A stretch of 64,000 nucleotides of DNA from positions 1,116,001 through 1,180,000 of the forward strand of contig CAVPKH010000004.1 of assembly GCA_963705635.1 (NCBI GenBank). The letters run 5' to 3'. The DNA is from VRUE01 sp963705635. Its GTDB lineage: Bacteria; Actinomycetota; Thermoleophilia; Solirubrobacterales; 70-9. The notes below the pieces were generated by a model. It was not told the origin of the DNA. It worked only from the letters and a program-made list of their open reading frames with translations, and ran no database searches. Both the position numbers and the translations under genes were made by a program. Positions 42,752 through 50,207 of this stretch are shown piece after piece (within the stretch, counting starts at the first letter, position 1; every line of letters starts with the position of its first letter).

Positions 42752-44416
42752 GCCCGCGGACATCCGCAGCGTCAGCCGCTTGTGCTTGGTGCGTGGGGTG
42801 CCGCCGGTGGGCGTGAAGGTGACCTGGATTCGGACTTTCGCCTGACCGCTGGCTTCCAGGGTGCGCTTGGCGTTGCCCACGGGGAGAATTGGCAGTCTGG
42901 CGCCGCTCTTTGGCTGGTGCGGAGCGCAGCTTCCCTTCACCCGCCTGAAGCAAGCTTTCGATCTCACCGATTTGCTCGAGACGGTGCGTTTGGCGAAGCG
43001 GCGGATCCCAGTGCCGCGCAGGATCACGATTCCGGATGGCGCCAGGACCGTTGCCGTCGCCGTGCCGCGCTTGCGGTTGAGGTGGATGCGGAGCCGGAAC
43101 CTGTTCGAGGGGGCGAACTTGCGCAGCGAGACCCGCACCGCCTCGTCGGGCTGGGTGCAGGGCGGTGGGATCGCCACGTCGCCGAAGCGCTCAACCCGGG
43201 CGAAGCCTGTTTCCTTGTTCTCCTCGACCACGTAAATGCCCCCGCGGCAGTCGACCGCGACGCCATGCGGTTCCGGCGTGGAGCCGGCGGCCGTGCCCTG
43301 GAGACCCACCTGGCATTCGGCTCCGCTGGCGCAGACCTGGAAGGCTTCGGCGCCGTCGAGCACCCCCTCGCCGAAAGCGCGGATGAAGGCTCCGGAGAAG
43401 CTGAACTCGTCGATCCGGTTGTTGGTCCTGTCGGCGACGTAGAGATTGCCGGCGGCGTCGACGCTGGCCGCGGTGGGTTCGTTGAGGCCGCCGGCCACAC
43501 CGCTTTCTGCTCCCTGCTTGCATGCGGTCGTGCAGACGTCGCCGCCGCCGATGTTCACTTCCTTGCCGAAAGCGCGGATGAAGGCGCCCGCGGAGGTGAA
43601 GACGTCGACGCGGTCGTTGCCACCGTCCGTGACCGCGAGCAGGTCCCCCGGCCCGGCAACCACGTCGTGGGGAGCGTCCATTTGGCCCGACGCCGTGCCC
43701 GCGGTTCCCTGCTGGCATTCGTCCGTGCAGACGTTGCCGCCGCCGAGGCCCACGTTCTCGCCGAAAGCGCGGATGAAGGCGCCCGCGGCGGTGAAGACCG
43801 CGATGCGCTCGTCGTTGGTATCGGCCACGTAGACGTCTCCCGATGGCCCGAAAGCGAGCCCCTTGGGGCGGAGCAGCGCTCCGGACGAGCCATCTCCAGC
43901 TCCGGCCTGGCAGCCGCTGACGGCCGTGCAGACACCGCCCAGCCCCGGCCCCTCGACTTCCTTTGCGAAGGCCCGCAGGAAGGCGCCCGCGGGAGTGAAG
44001 ACGTCGACGCGGTTGTTGTTCTGATCGACGACGTAGAGATCGCCTTCGGGCCCGAAGGCGACGTCTGCGGGCAGTTTCAAAGCCCCGGCAGACGCGGCGG
44101 CTTTACCGGGCAGACAGCCGGTCGCCGTCGTGCACACCTGAAGCGCTTCGGCGCCGTCGACGACCCCCTCGCCAAAGGCCCGTTCGAAAATGCCCTCGGG
44201 CGAAAACACCGCGATGCGGTTGTTTTCGAAATCAGCCACGAAGGCCGACCCATCGGGCCCAATCGCAATGCCGCCCGGTTCGCTGAGCTGACCAACCCCC
44301 CCGCCAGACGTCCCGAAGCCGGAAAGCGGGGCAAAGCCCAACGCCCCCGCAGGCAGCACCAGCGCCGCCAGGGCAGCCAGCACCGCTCCCATCAATATCC
44401 CGCGCCGCATCCGCAT
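42746..44416 (-). CDS. Secreted NHL-repeat (beta-propeller) protein with cysteine-paired blades
   Basis: From ATG 44416 there is a signal peptide (GAVLAALAALVLPAGALG). Five or six NHL units of about 55 residues follow, each with DVAFGPEGDLYVVDQNNNRV-type strands and a tail GAFIRAFGEGV. Between blades there is a variable loop with a cysteine pair (VCTTATGC, VCTAVSGC, VCTDEC, VCTTAC, VCASGAEC). The C-terminal 150 residues are basic and beta-rich (KRTVSSKSVRSKACFRR). It is probably an extracellular binding protein. ATG 44410 is an alternative start. Confidence 0.85.
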   Translation of the reverse strand: MRMRRGILMGAVLAALAALVLPAGALGFAPLSGFGTSGGGVGQLSEPGGIAIGPDGSAFVADFENNRIAVFSPEGIFERAFGEGVVDGAEALQVCTTATGCLPGKAAASAGALKLPADVAFGPEGDLYVVDQNNNRVDVFTPAGAFLRAFAKEVEGPGLGGVCTAVSGCQAGAGDGSSGALLRPKGLAFGPSGDVYVADTNDERIAVFTAAGAFIRAFGENVGLGGGNVCTDECQQGTAGTASGQMDAPHDVVAGPGDLLAVTDGGNDRVDVFTSAGAFIRAFGKEVNIGGGDVCTTACKQGAESGVAGGLNEPTAASVDAAGNLYVADRTNNRIDEFSFSGAFIRAFGEGVLDGAEAFQVCASGAECQVGLQGTAAGSTPEPHGVAVDCRGGIYVVEENKETGFARVERFGDVAIPPPCTQPDEAVRVSLRKFAPSNRFRLRIHLNRKRGTATATVLAPSGIVILRGTGIRRFAKRTVSSKSVRSKACFRRVKGSCAPHQPKSGARLPILPVGNAKRTLEASGQAKVRIQVTFTPTGGTPRTKHKRLTLRMSAGR

Positions 44417-44588
44417 AGAGCCTAGGGCAACAACCCGCGAGCTTCGCGACAGTTGCGTCGGCGACCCCTCGACGGCCTGGTCAACCTCTTCGACTGGGCA
44501 TAGTCCTTCCGGTGCGCCTCCCCCATGCCGGGATGAAGAAGCTCCGCGGGGAATCCGGCGGCCGCGGTTTGCGGCCTGAACGGAGAAA

Positions 44589-44666
44589 GGGAGGGGCGTT
44601 GGCCCCTCCCAAAACACTCAAGAGCGGCGCCAGCCGCTCGTTTTGGGAGGGGTCAACGCCCCTCCC
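44589..44666. repeat. Nested palindrome E3 (class A), 27-bp outer arms
   Basis: Arms 44589-44615 and 44640-44666 pair at 26 of 27 positions plus one G-T pair. Bulge ACTCAA (44616-44621), inner hairpin GAGCGGC-GCCA-GCCGCTC (44622-44639). Each outer arm also folds on itself (GGGAGGGG/CCCCTCCC). It begins 12 bp after the cysC stop on the minus strand. The remaining 170 bp up to the NHL gene show nothing else. Confidence 0.9.
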
Positions 44667-44678
44667 GTACGCTCAAAG

Positions 44679-45233
44679 TCAGGCAGTAACCGCAGCCCCC
44701 GGGATCAGCTCCCGCGACTCGAGGTACTCGAGCAGCTTCTGCGCCGACTCCTCAGGGGTCTCGTTTTCGGTGTCGCAGACCCAGTCCGGGTTCTCCGGAA
44801 TCTCGTACGGATCCGAGACGCCGGTGAATTCCTTGATCTCGCCGGAGAAAGCCTTCGCGTAGAGCCCCTTGACGTCGCGCTCGGCGCAGGTGTCGACCGA
44901 GGCCTTGACGTAGACCTCGATGAAGCGGTCGCCCATCAGGGCGTGGGCCTCGTCGCGAATCTCGGCGTAGGGGGAGATCGCCGCGGTGATCACCGGCACG
45001 CCGTTGCGGCTCAGCAGGTCGGCGACGAAGGCGATGCGACGGATGTTGATGTCGCGGTCCTCCTTCGAGAAGCCGAGGCCCTTGGAGAGGTTTTCGCGGA
45101 CGATGTCGCCGTCGAGGATCTCCAGCTTCGAGCCGCGCTCGCGCAGCTGAGTCTCCAGCAGCCCTGAAATGGTCGTCTTGCCGGCACCGGAAAGCCCGGT
45201 GAACCAGAGGGTGAAGCCCTTCTCGCCTGCCAT
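44679..45233 (-). CDS. cysC: Adenylyl-sulfate kinase (APS kinase)
   Basis: The protein has 184 residues with the P-loop GLSGAGKTT at about residues 13-21, DGDIVRENLSKGLGFSKEDR, and the APS-kinase motif SPYAEIRDEA followed by FIEVYVKASVDTCAERDVKGLYAKA. It phosphorylates APS to PAPS. Since the operon also contains an APS-type CysH, PAPS may serve sulfation rather than reduction. It is 6 bp after sat, and palindrome E3 follows it. Confidence 0.95.
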   Translation of the reverse strand: MAGEKGFTLWFTGLSGAGKTTISGLLETQLRERGSKLEILDGDIVRENLSKGLGFSKEDRDINIRRIAFVADLLSRNGVPVITAAISPYAEIRDEAHALMGDRFIEVYVKASVDTCAERDVKGLYAKAFSGEIKEFTGVSDPYEIPENPDWVCDTENETPEESAQKLLEYLESRELIPGAAVTA

Positions 45234-45239
45234 GCTCGT

Positions 45240-46316
45240 TCAGTCCTCCTTGTAAGCGTCGATAAGGATGTCGGCGACCTCGTCGCGGGAGAACTCGTGC
45301 GGCGGCCTTTCGCCGTTGCCGAGCATCTCGCGGACCTTGGTTCCGGAGAGGAAGAGGCGCGCGTCTGCGTCATGCGGACAGGTCTTGTTGGAAGCAAGCC
45401 CCTCGCACTCGTTGCACCAGAAGGTGTGCTCGAACATCAGCGGCTCGATGCCGAGCTCGTCGATGTCGATCGTCTCGAAGATCTTCTGCGCATCGTAGGT
45501 GCCGTAGTAGTCACCGGCGCCGGCGTGGTCGCGGCCGACGATGAAGTGGGTGGCGCCGTAGTTGCGGCGGACGATCGCGTGCAGGATCGCCTCGCGGGGG
45601 CCGGCGTAGTGCATCTTCGCCGGCTTCACCCCCAGCATCACCCGGTCGTTGGGGTAGTAGTTCTCCATCAGCACCTCGTAGCAGCGCATGCGCACGTCGG
45701 CGGGGATGTCACCGGCCTTGGTCTTGCCGATCAGCGGCTGGATGAAGAGGCCGTCGCAGGTCTCCAGCGCCGCCTTGGTCAGGTACTCGTGGGCGCGGTG
45801 GATCGGGTTGCGGGTCTGGAAGGCGACGATCCGCTTCCAGCCGCGCTTGTCGAACTCCGCTTTGGTCTCGGCCGGGGTCAGGTAGCGGCGCATGAACGCC
45901 TCCTCGTGATCCGGCAGCGCGTCGACCTCGAGCGGGCCGGCGATCATCCGGTTGCCCTCCTCGTAGATCGCGGCGACGCCCGGGTGGGCCTCGTCGGTGG
46001 TGCCGTAGACCTGCTCGGCCTCGCGCTTGACGTCGCGCTCCCAGATCTCCTCGACCTTGATCCGGCCCAGCGGCTTGCCTTCGTCGCTGGAGAGGGAGAT
46101 GACGTCGCCGACCGCGCACTCGAGGTCGCTCGCCAGGGTGATCGGGATCGGCCAGTAGTCGCCGTCGACGGTACGCATCTCGGAACAGACGCGCTCCCAG
46201 TCGGCGGAGCCCTGGAAGCCGGTCAGGGGGGCAAAGCCACCGTTGCCGATCATCTCGAAATCGGCGGTGTGGCGCTCGTCAAGGGTCAGGGAAAGCTCAG
46301 TCATCGTCTCGCTCAT
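45240..46316 (-). CDS. sat: Sulfate adenylyltransferase (ATP sulfurylase)
   Basis: The protein has 358 residues with the ATP-sulfurylase motifs FQTRNPIHRAHEYLTK (QTRNPxHxxHE), LGVKPAKMHYAGPREAILHAI and the catalytic-loop GRDHAGAGDYYGTYDAQ. A C-terminal zinc-type cysteine cluster (CNECEGLASNKTCPHD) is present. This is the single-chain Sat type, not CysDN. It makes APS from sulfate and ATP. Lying between cysH and cysC it forms the first step of the pathway. Confidence 0.96.
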   Translation of the reverse strand: MSETMTELSLTLDERHTADFEMIGNGGFAPLTGFQGSADWERVCSEMRTVDGDYWPIPITLASDLECAVGDVISLSSDEGKPLGRIKVEEIWERDVKREAEQVYGTTDEAHPGVAAIYEEGNRMIAGPLEVDALPDHEEAFMRRYLTPAETKAEFDKRGWKRIVAFQTRNPIHRAHEYLTKAALETCDGLFIQPLIGKTKAGDIPADVRMRCYEVLMENYYPNDRVMLGVKPAKMHYAGPREAILHAIVRRNYGATHFIVGRDHAGAGDYYGTYDAQKIFETIDIDELGIEPLMFEHTFWCNECEGLASNKTCPHDADARLFLSGTKVREMLGNGERPPHEFSRDEVADILIDAYKED

Positions 46317-46369
46317 TCGGCAGTTTCACCAATCGTTCGGGGAGGGGGTTATGGAGGCGCGGGGCGCCG

Positions 46370-47065
46370 CTAGTTGATCCCGCACTCAGTCTTTGCGACT
46401 CCGGCCCAGCGGCCGTCACGCGGTGAGCCACCCGGCCCGACCGGCTGCGTGCAGTGGGTGCAGCCGATCGACGGGTAGCCGTGATCGTGGAGCGGGTTGT
46501 AAGGAAGGTTGTGCTCACGGATGTAGTTCCAGACGTCGCGCTCGGTCCAGTCCGCAAGGGGGTTCAGCTTCCAGAGGTCAAAGCGCTTGTCCCAGCCGAG
46601 CTTCGGGGTTTTGGCGCGACTCTTGGAGTCCTCGCGACGGACGCCGGCGAGCCAGCAGTCTACGGAAGACAGCGCCCGCCGCATCGGCTCGACCTTGCGC
46701 AAACCGCAGCAGGAGTCGGGATCGCTCTTCCACAGCTCGTCGCCGTGCTGAGCGGCCTGCTCCTCGAGCGTGAGGTTGTGGAAACGGTCGAACTCGACCC
46801 CGAGCGCCTCGGCGAGGCGGTCGCGGGTCTCGTAGGTCTCCGGGAAGAGGACGTCGGTGTCGAGGTAGAAGAAGCGTGCCTCGGGGTTGATCTGGCTGGC
46901 CAGGTGGGCGGTCACCGAGCTCGTTTTCTGGAACGAGCAGGCGATGTAGTGGCTCTCGCCAAAAGTCTCGAACATCCAGGCGACCGCGTCCTGGGCGCTG
47001 CGGCCCTCGAGGTCGGCGGCAACCGCCTCGGCGTCGATCTCGGGAGCTACGGCGACTGGGTTCAT
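46370..47065 (-). CDS. cysH: APS reductase (4Fe-4S assimilatory type)
   Basis: From ATG 47065 (overlapping the sulfite reductase stop, ATGA), the PP-loop motif reads CSFQKTSSV. The cysteine pairs CCGLRKVEP and CTHCTQP are those of the iron-sulfur-containing APS reductases rather than PAPS-specific enzymes. The redox-active C-terminal cysteine is in KTECGIN. It reduces adenylyl sulfate to sulfite. The operon order is sulfite reductase, cysH, sat, cysC. Confidence 0.95.
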   Translation of the reverse strand: MNPVAVAPEIDAEAVAADLEGRSAQDAVAWMFETFGESHYIACSFQKTSSVTAHLASQINPEARFFYLDTDVLFPETYETRDRLAEALGVEFDRFHNLTLEEQAAQHGDELWKSDPDSCCGLRKVEPMRRALSSVDCWLAGVRREDSKSRAKTPKLGWDKRFDLWKLNPLADWTERDVWNYIREHNLPYNPLHDHGYPSIGCTHCTQPVGPGGSPRDGRWAGVAKTECGIN

Positions 47066-48897
47066 ATCGCGCACTCGCCCTCGCCCCTCTCGACCTTGTA
47101 GGGGCTGGATCGGTTCCAGTCGATGAACTGCTGCATCGTCTCGAGGCTGAACTCGGCCGGCATCGTCAGCTCCTTGACCTCCGCTTCGAAGCGAGCGGCG
47201 CCGATCCGCTCGGCGAAGGCGTTGAACTCCTCGTCGTCGCCGGAGCGCTCGGCCTCGTAGAGGCGCACCCAGCGCTCGACCGCCTCGGGGACGCGCTTGG
47301 CCGGCAGCCGTGACTTCAGCCGCGTGCCGAAGATCACCTCGCCGCCCTCGTAATTGCCGCCGATGTGGGGGATGTAGGCCGGGATCTGGCGCGCGCCGAC
47401 CTTCAGCGAAGCGCCGTAGAAGCCGATGTTGGCGATGTGATGCTGGCTACAGCCATTCGGGCAGCCGCTCATCTTGACGTGGATCTTGCGGGTCAGCTCG
47501 TCGGAGATCTCCATCGCCTGCAGCCGCTCCTTGATCGCGCGGTTGAGGCCCATCGAGCTGGTGATGCCCATCTTGCAGCTGTCGGTGCCGGGGCAGCTGA
47601 CCACGTCGGTGATCTCGTCGGCGCCAGCCTCGTCGAGGCCGAGCTCGCCGAGCTTCTGCCAGACGTCGTAGAGCGCCTCGTCGCGGACCCAGCGCAGGAC
47701 CAGGTTCTGCTGCACGGTGCTGCGGGCGTAGCCGCCGGTGAAGTCGCGCATGATCGTGGCCAGGCCGCGGAACTGCTCCGGGGTCAGGTCGCCGCGCTCG
47801 ATCTTCACCTCGACGGAGGAGAAGCCCTCCTGGCGCTGCGCCTGGACGTTGCCCTGGACGAAGCGCTCGAACTCGGTGCGGTCGCCGTTGGGCGAGGCCG
47901 GCTGCGGTGGCGCCTTGGGGGCGTTCGCCTCCTCGTCATCGTCGAAGCGCAGCCGCTCGACGTCGAAGTCCCGCTCGTTGGCCCAGTCGCCCTCGAGCTC
48001 GGCGTCGACCAGCTCGCGGAAGGCATCGATGCCGATCTTGTCGATCAGGACCTTGATCCGGGCGCGAGCGCGGTTGGCCCGCAGCCACTCCTGGCGATCG
48101 AAGATGCGCAGCACCGCCTCGGAGACCTTGAGGTAGTCGCCGTTGTCGGCCTCGACGAAGTCGTAGAGGGTGGGGGCGACGCGGGCCATGATCGAGGTGC
48201 CGCCGCCGACCCGGATCTCGAAGCCCTTGACGCCGTCGCGTTCGCGCGAGAGGAAGGCGACGTCGTGGATGCCGGTGATCGCGCGGTCCTCGTCGGAGCC
48301 GCTGAAGGCGGTCTTGATCTTGCGCGGCATCAGCTGCGTCGTCGGGTGACGGACGAAGTAGCGGGCGTAGGCGCCGGCGTAAGGGGTCGGATCGAAGATC
48401 TCGTCGGCGGCAACGCCGGCCCAGGGGTCGCCGGTGACGTTGCGCACCGTGTTGCCGCAACCCTCGCGCGAGGAGAGGTCGGCCGCGGAGATCTCGCGCA
48501 GCAGCGACTCCATGTCGCGCAGCGGGATGTGGTGGATCTGGATGTTCTGCCGCGTGGTGATGTGGCCCTTGTTCAGCGGCGCCCACTTTTCCACCACGCT
48601 GGCGAAGGCCTCCATCTGCTGCGGGGTGACGCCGCCGAAGGGAAGCTTGACCCGGACCATCTGCACGTCGGGCTGGCGCTGGCCGTAGACGCCCTGCTTG
48701 AGGCGGAAGCCGATGAACTCGTCCTCGGGGATCTTGCCGGCGAGGAAGGTCTCGGCTTCGTTGTCGAAGTCGTCGAACTCGCGCTCGATGATCGGGATGA
48801 TGTGGCCGGGCACGTTCCGGTAGGTCTCCGGGTTCTCCAGAGTGCCGGTGCGGCCCTTGCCGCGCTGCTCCTTCTCCTGATCGACTGCGACCTCCAC
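47062..48897 (-). CDS. Ferredoxin-type sulfite (nitrite) reductase
   Basis: The protein has 611 residues with two ferredoxin-like half-domains (LPFGGVTPQQMEAFA and an equivalent in the second half), ITTRQNIQIHH, and the siroheme/4Fe-4S cysteines CPGTDSCKMG and MSGCPNGCSQHH (C-x5-C and C-x3-C). This matches actinobacterial SirA/NirA-type reductases. Context with cysH and sat points to sulfite reduction to sulfide. A hydrophilic low-complexity insert (DDDEEANAPKAPPQPASP) joins the halves. GTG start at 48897. Confidence 0.93.
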   Translation of the reverse strand: MEVAVDQEKEQRGKGRTGTLENPETYRNVPGHIIPIIEREFDDFDNEAETFLAGKIPEDEFIGFRLKQGVYGQRQPDVQMVRVKLPFGGVTPQQMEAFASVVEKWAPLNKGHITTRQNIQIHHIPLRDMESLLREISAADLSSREGCGNTVRNVTGDPWAGVAADEIFDPTPYAGAYARYFVRHPTTQLMPRKIKTAFSGSDEDRAITGIHDVAFLSRERDGVKGFEIRVGGGTSIMARVAPTLYDFVEADNGDYLKVSEAVLRIFDRQEWLRANRARARIKVLIDKIGIDAFRELVDAELEGDWANERDFDVERLRFDDDEEANAPKAPPQPASPNGDRTEFERFVQGNVQAQRQEGFSSVEVKIERGDLTPEQFRGLATIMRDFTGGYARSTVQQNLVLRWVRDEALYDVWQKLGELGLDEAGADEITDVVSCPGTDSCKMGITSSMGLNRAIKERLQAMEISDELTRKIHVKMSGCPNGCSQHHIANIGFYGASLKVGARQIPAYIPHIGGNYEGGEVIFGTRLKSRLPAKRVPEAVERWVRLYEAERSGDDEEFNAFAERIGAARFEAEVKELTMPAEFSLETMQQFIDWNRSSPYKVERGEGECAI

Positions 48898-48902
48898 GCC
48901 AG

Positions 48903-48936
48903 GGAAAATAGCAAAACCTGACAGGGATTAGGGTAT
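48903..48936 (-). promoter_or_regulatory. AT-rich candidate promoter of the sulfur operon
   Basis: The 39-bp gap before the sulfite reductase gene is unusually AT-rich. On the minus strand it has TTAAATACCC, a CCTGTCAGG near-palindrome and GCTATTTT close to the start. It could be a promoter with a regulator site, but no firm -35/-10 match is visible. Confidence 0.3.
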
Positions 48937-49335
48937 TTAAGTCTGGGTCAGCTCTGGAGGCAGTCTTTTGCGGGCGTGGAGGATCGACGCGGCCTCGCCC
49001 GACTCGGCGACTTGGCCGCCCTCCGGCGCCAGCGGCAACCCTGCCTCAGCCCAGCCAACGATCCCCTCGCTCAACTTCTTGGCGTCATAGCCCTCAGCGA
49101 CCAGAGCTTCGGTAGCCATAGTCGAGCGATTGCCGCCTCGGCAATAAAAGACGACAGGCCGACCCTTGTCGATCTCATCGGTCCGATCCGCGAGCTCAGC
49201 CAGGGGCAAATGAGCAGCCCCCTCGATCCGCCCCAGCTCCCACTCATGATCGGCGCGCACATCAACCAGCTGCGCCCCATCCTCAACAAGCTTCTGAGCT
49301 TGCTCGCGCGAAACCTCAGGTATCTCTTGGCTCAT
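48937..49335 (-). CDS. Rhodanese-domain sulfurtransferase
   Basis: The protein has 132 residues with a single rhodanese domain. The active-site loop is VFYCRGGNRST with the catalytic Cys at about residue 68, and LVDVRADHEWELGRIEGAAH is the N-terminal signature. It lies 39 bp upstream of the sulfite reductase gene on the same strand, so it likely belongs to the sulfur operon, perhaps moving sulfur from thiosulfate or persulfides. ATG 49335 gives the family start. Confidence 0.92.
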   Translation of the reverse strand: MSQEIPEVSREQAQKLVEDGAQLVDVRADHEWELGRIEGAAHLPLAELADRTDEIDKGRPVVFYCRGGNRSTMATEALVAEGYDAKKLSEGIVGWAEAGLPLAPEGGQVAESGEAASILHARKRLPPELTQT

Positions 49336-49361
49336 GGAACGGAATCTAGCCAACGCATCGA

Positions 49362-49443
49362 GGAAGGGGCAAGGTGCCCCCTCCCAAAACACTCAAGCGC
49401 GGCTCCTGCCGCGCGTTTTGGGAGGGGGCACCTTGCCCCTTCC
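49362..49443. repeat. Nested palindrome E4 (class A), perfect 29-bp outer arms
   Basis: Arms 49362-49390 and 49415-49443 are perfectly complementary. Bulge ACTCAA (49391-49396), inner hairpin GCGCGGC-TCCT-GCCGCGC (49397-49414). It begins 9 bp after the dodecin stop on the minus strand and ends before the rhodanese gene. Compared with E3 the inner stem has a compensated A-T to C-G change. Confidence 0.9.
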
Positions 49444-49452
49444 CGACGATCC

Positions 49453-49662
49453 CTAATCGATATCCGTGCCCTCGATCAGGAAAGCGACCCGCACGTGAGC
49501 GCGATACTCATCCAGATTCTCGCCCCGGATGCCGGTCGAGACGATGTCGACGGCGCGGATGTTGCGCAGGGTGCCCTGCGCCTGGCTCAACGCCTGCCTC
49601 GCCGCGTCGTCGGTGGACGTTTTCGAGCTGCCCACCAGCTCAATGATCTTCACGACAGCCAT
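49453..49662 (-). CDS. Dodecin (flavin-binding small protein)
   Basis: The protein has 69 residues and the whole sequence is dodecin: AVVKIIELVGSSKTSTDDAA, then NIRAVDIVSTGIRGENLDEY and the C-terminal strand AHVRVAFLIEG. Dodecins form 12-mers that store flavins or CoA. The start ATG is preceded by a strong GGAGGAGAG. It overlaps the upstream AccE-like gene by 13 bp. Confidence 0.95.
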   Translation of the reverse strand: MAVVKIIELVGSSKTSTDDAARQALSQAQGTLRNIRAVDIVSTGIRGENLDEYRAHVRVAFLIEGTDID

Positions 49663-49847
49663 CTCTCTCCTCCTTCTGAGTCCTCGACAGTGCCCTTCGC
49701 GCTTACCCCTTCCAGCAGCGCGGCACGCTGCCAGGGGCCAATCGCCTCCCCCTCCTCGCCGCCAGGCGCGGGCGCCATCTCGGCGCCAAACCGCTCGACC
49801 GCTGCCGCGATCGCCGCTGCCTCGTCTTCGCTGGGGCTCCGAGCCAT
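49650..49847 (-). CDS. Acyl-CoA carboxylase epsilon-subunit-like small protein
   Basis: The protein has 65 residues. The N-terminal helix (PSEDEAAAIAAAVERFGAEM) and a later WQRAALLEGV resemble the small epsilon subunits that activate actinobacterial acyl-CoA carboxylases. The match rests on pattern memory and is not diagnostic. It overlaps the dodecin gene by 13 bp on the same strand, suggesting coupled translation. The carboxylase alpha chain lies 8 kb away. Confidence 0.5.
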   Translation of the reverse strand: MARSPSEDEAAAIAAAVERFGAEMAPAPGGEEGEAIGPWQRAALLEGVSAKGTVEDSEGGERWLS

Positions 49848-50207
49848 GCCCGAAGCCTAGTTCAAGCCCAGCGCAGCGCAAACGGTCCGGGTCGGCGAGG
49901 GAGGCGCCGAGCCCGGACCAATGTTTGCTGGGTGCCGCCGGAAGGGGAGCCGGCGGCGGGGGGGGATTGCCGGCAGGGATCCGGCAGGACTGCGGCATCG
50001 ATCGGCCTCCCACATAAAAACATAGCCCTACGCAAAAATCAAGCTCGAGGCCCTTCCGCCGTGTTAAGAAGCACCGCTAAAGGGTTCTTGTTCCTTTATT
50101 TCATGGGAAAAATACTTAACCAATGATGGGGAACGCTTGCGTTCCGAAAGAACGGGACGTACCATCCTTGGGTTCCAGGAGTCCCAACCAACCACGGAGG
50201 TAGCAAG
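49848..50207. other. 360-bp gap upstream of the tandem TetR gene
   Basis: The first part holds an imperfect palindrome (49867-49932) built on GGTCCGGGTCGGCG and its complement, and a hairpin GCCGCCGG/CCGGCGGC (49934-49957). The second part (50005-50125) is AT-rich and probably holds the promoter of the TetR gene. A small open frame at 49932-50126 has no coding character. Confidence 0.5.
50130..50145. promoter_or_regulatory. Candidate TetR operator
   Basis: An inverted repeat GGAACGC - TT - GCGTTCC lies 63 bp before the tandem TetR start, in the AT-rich leader. Position and symmetry suit autoregulation. Confidence 0.5.

Noticed and set aside
47365..48921. 518-codon plus-strand frame opposite sulfite reductase
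   Set aside because: Antisense shadow; the opposite strand has all siroheme cysteines and family motifs.
49932..50126. 64-codon frame in the gap before the TetR gene
   Set aside because: Overlaps a hairpin and AT-rich promoter-like DNA, with no ribosome binding site or coding character.
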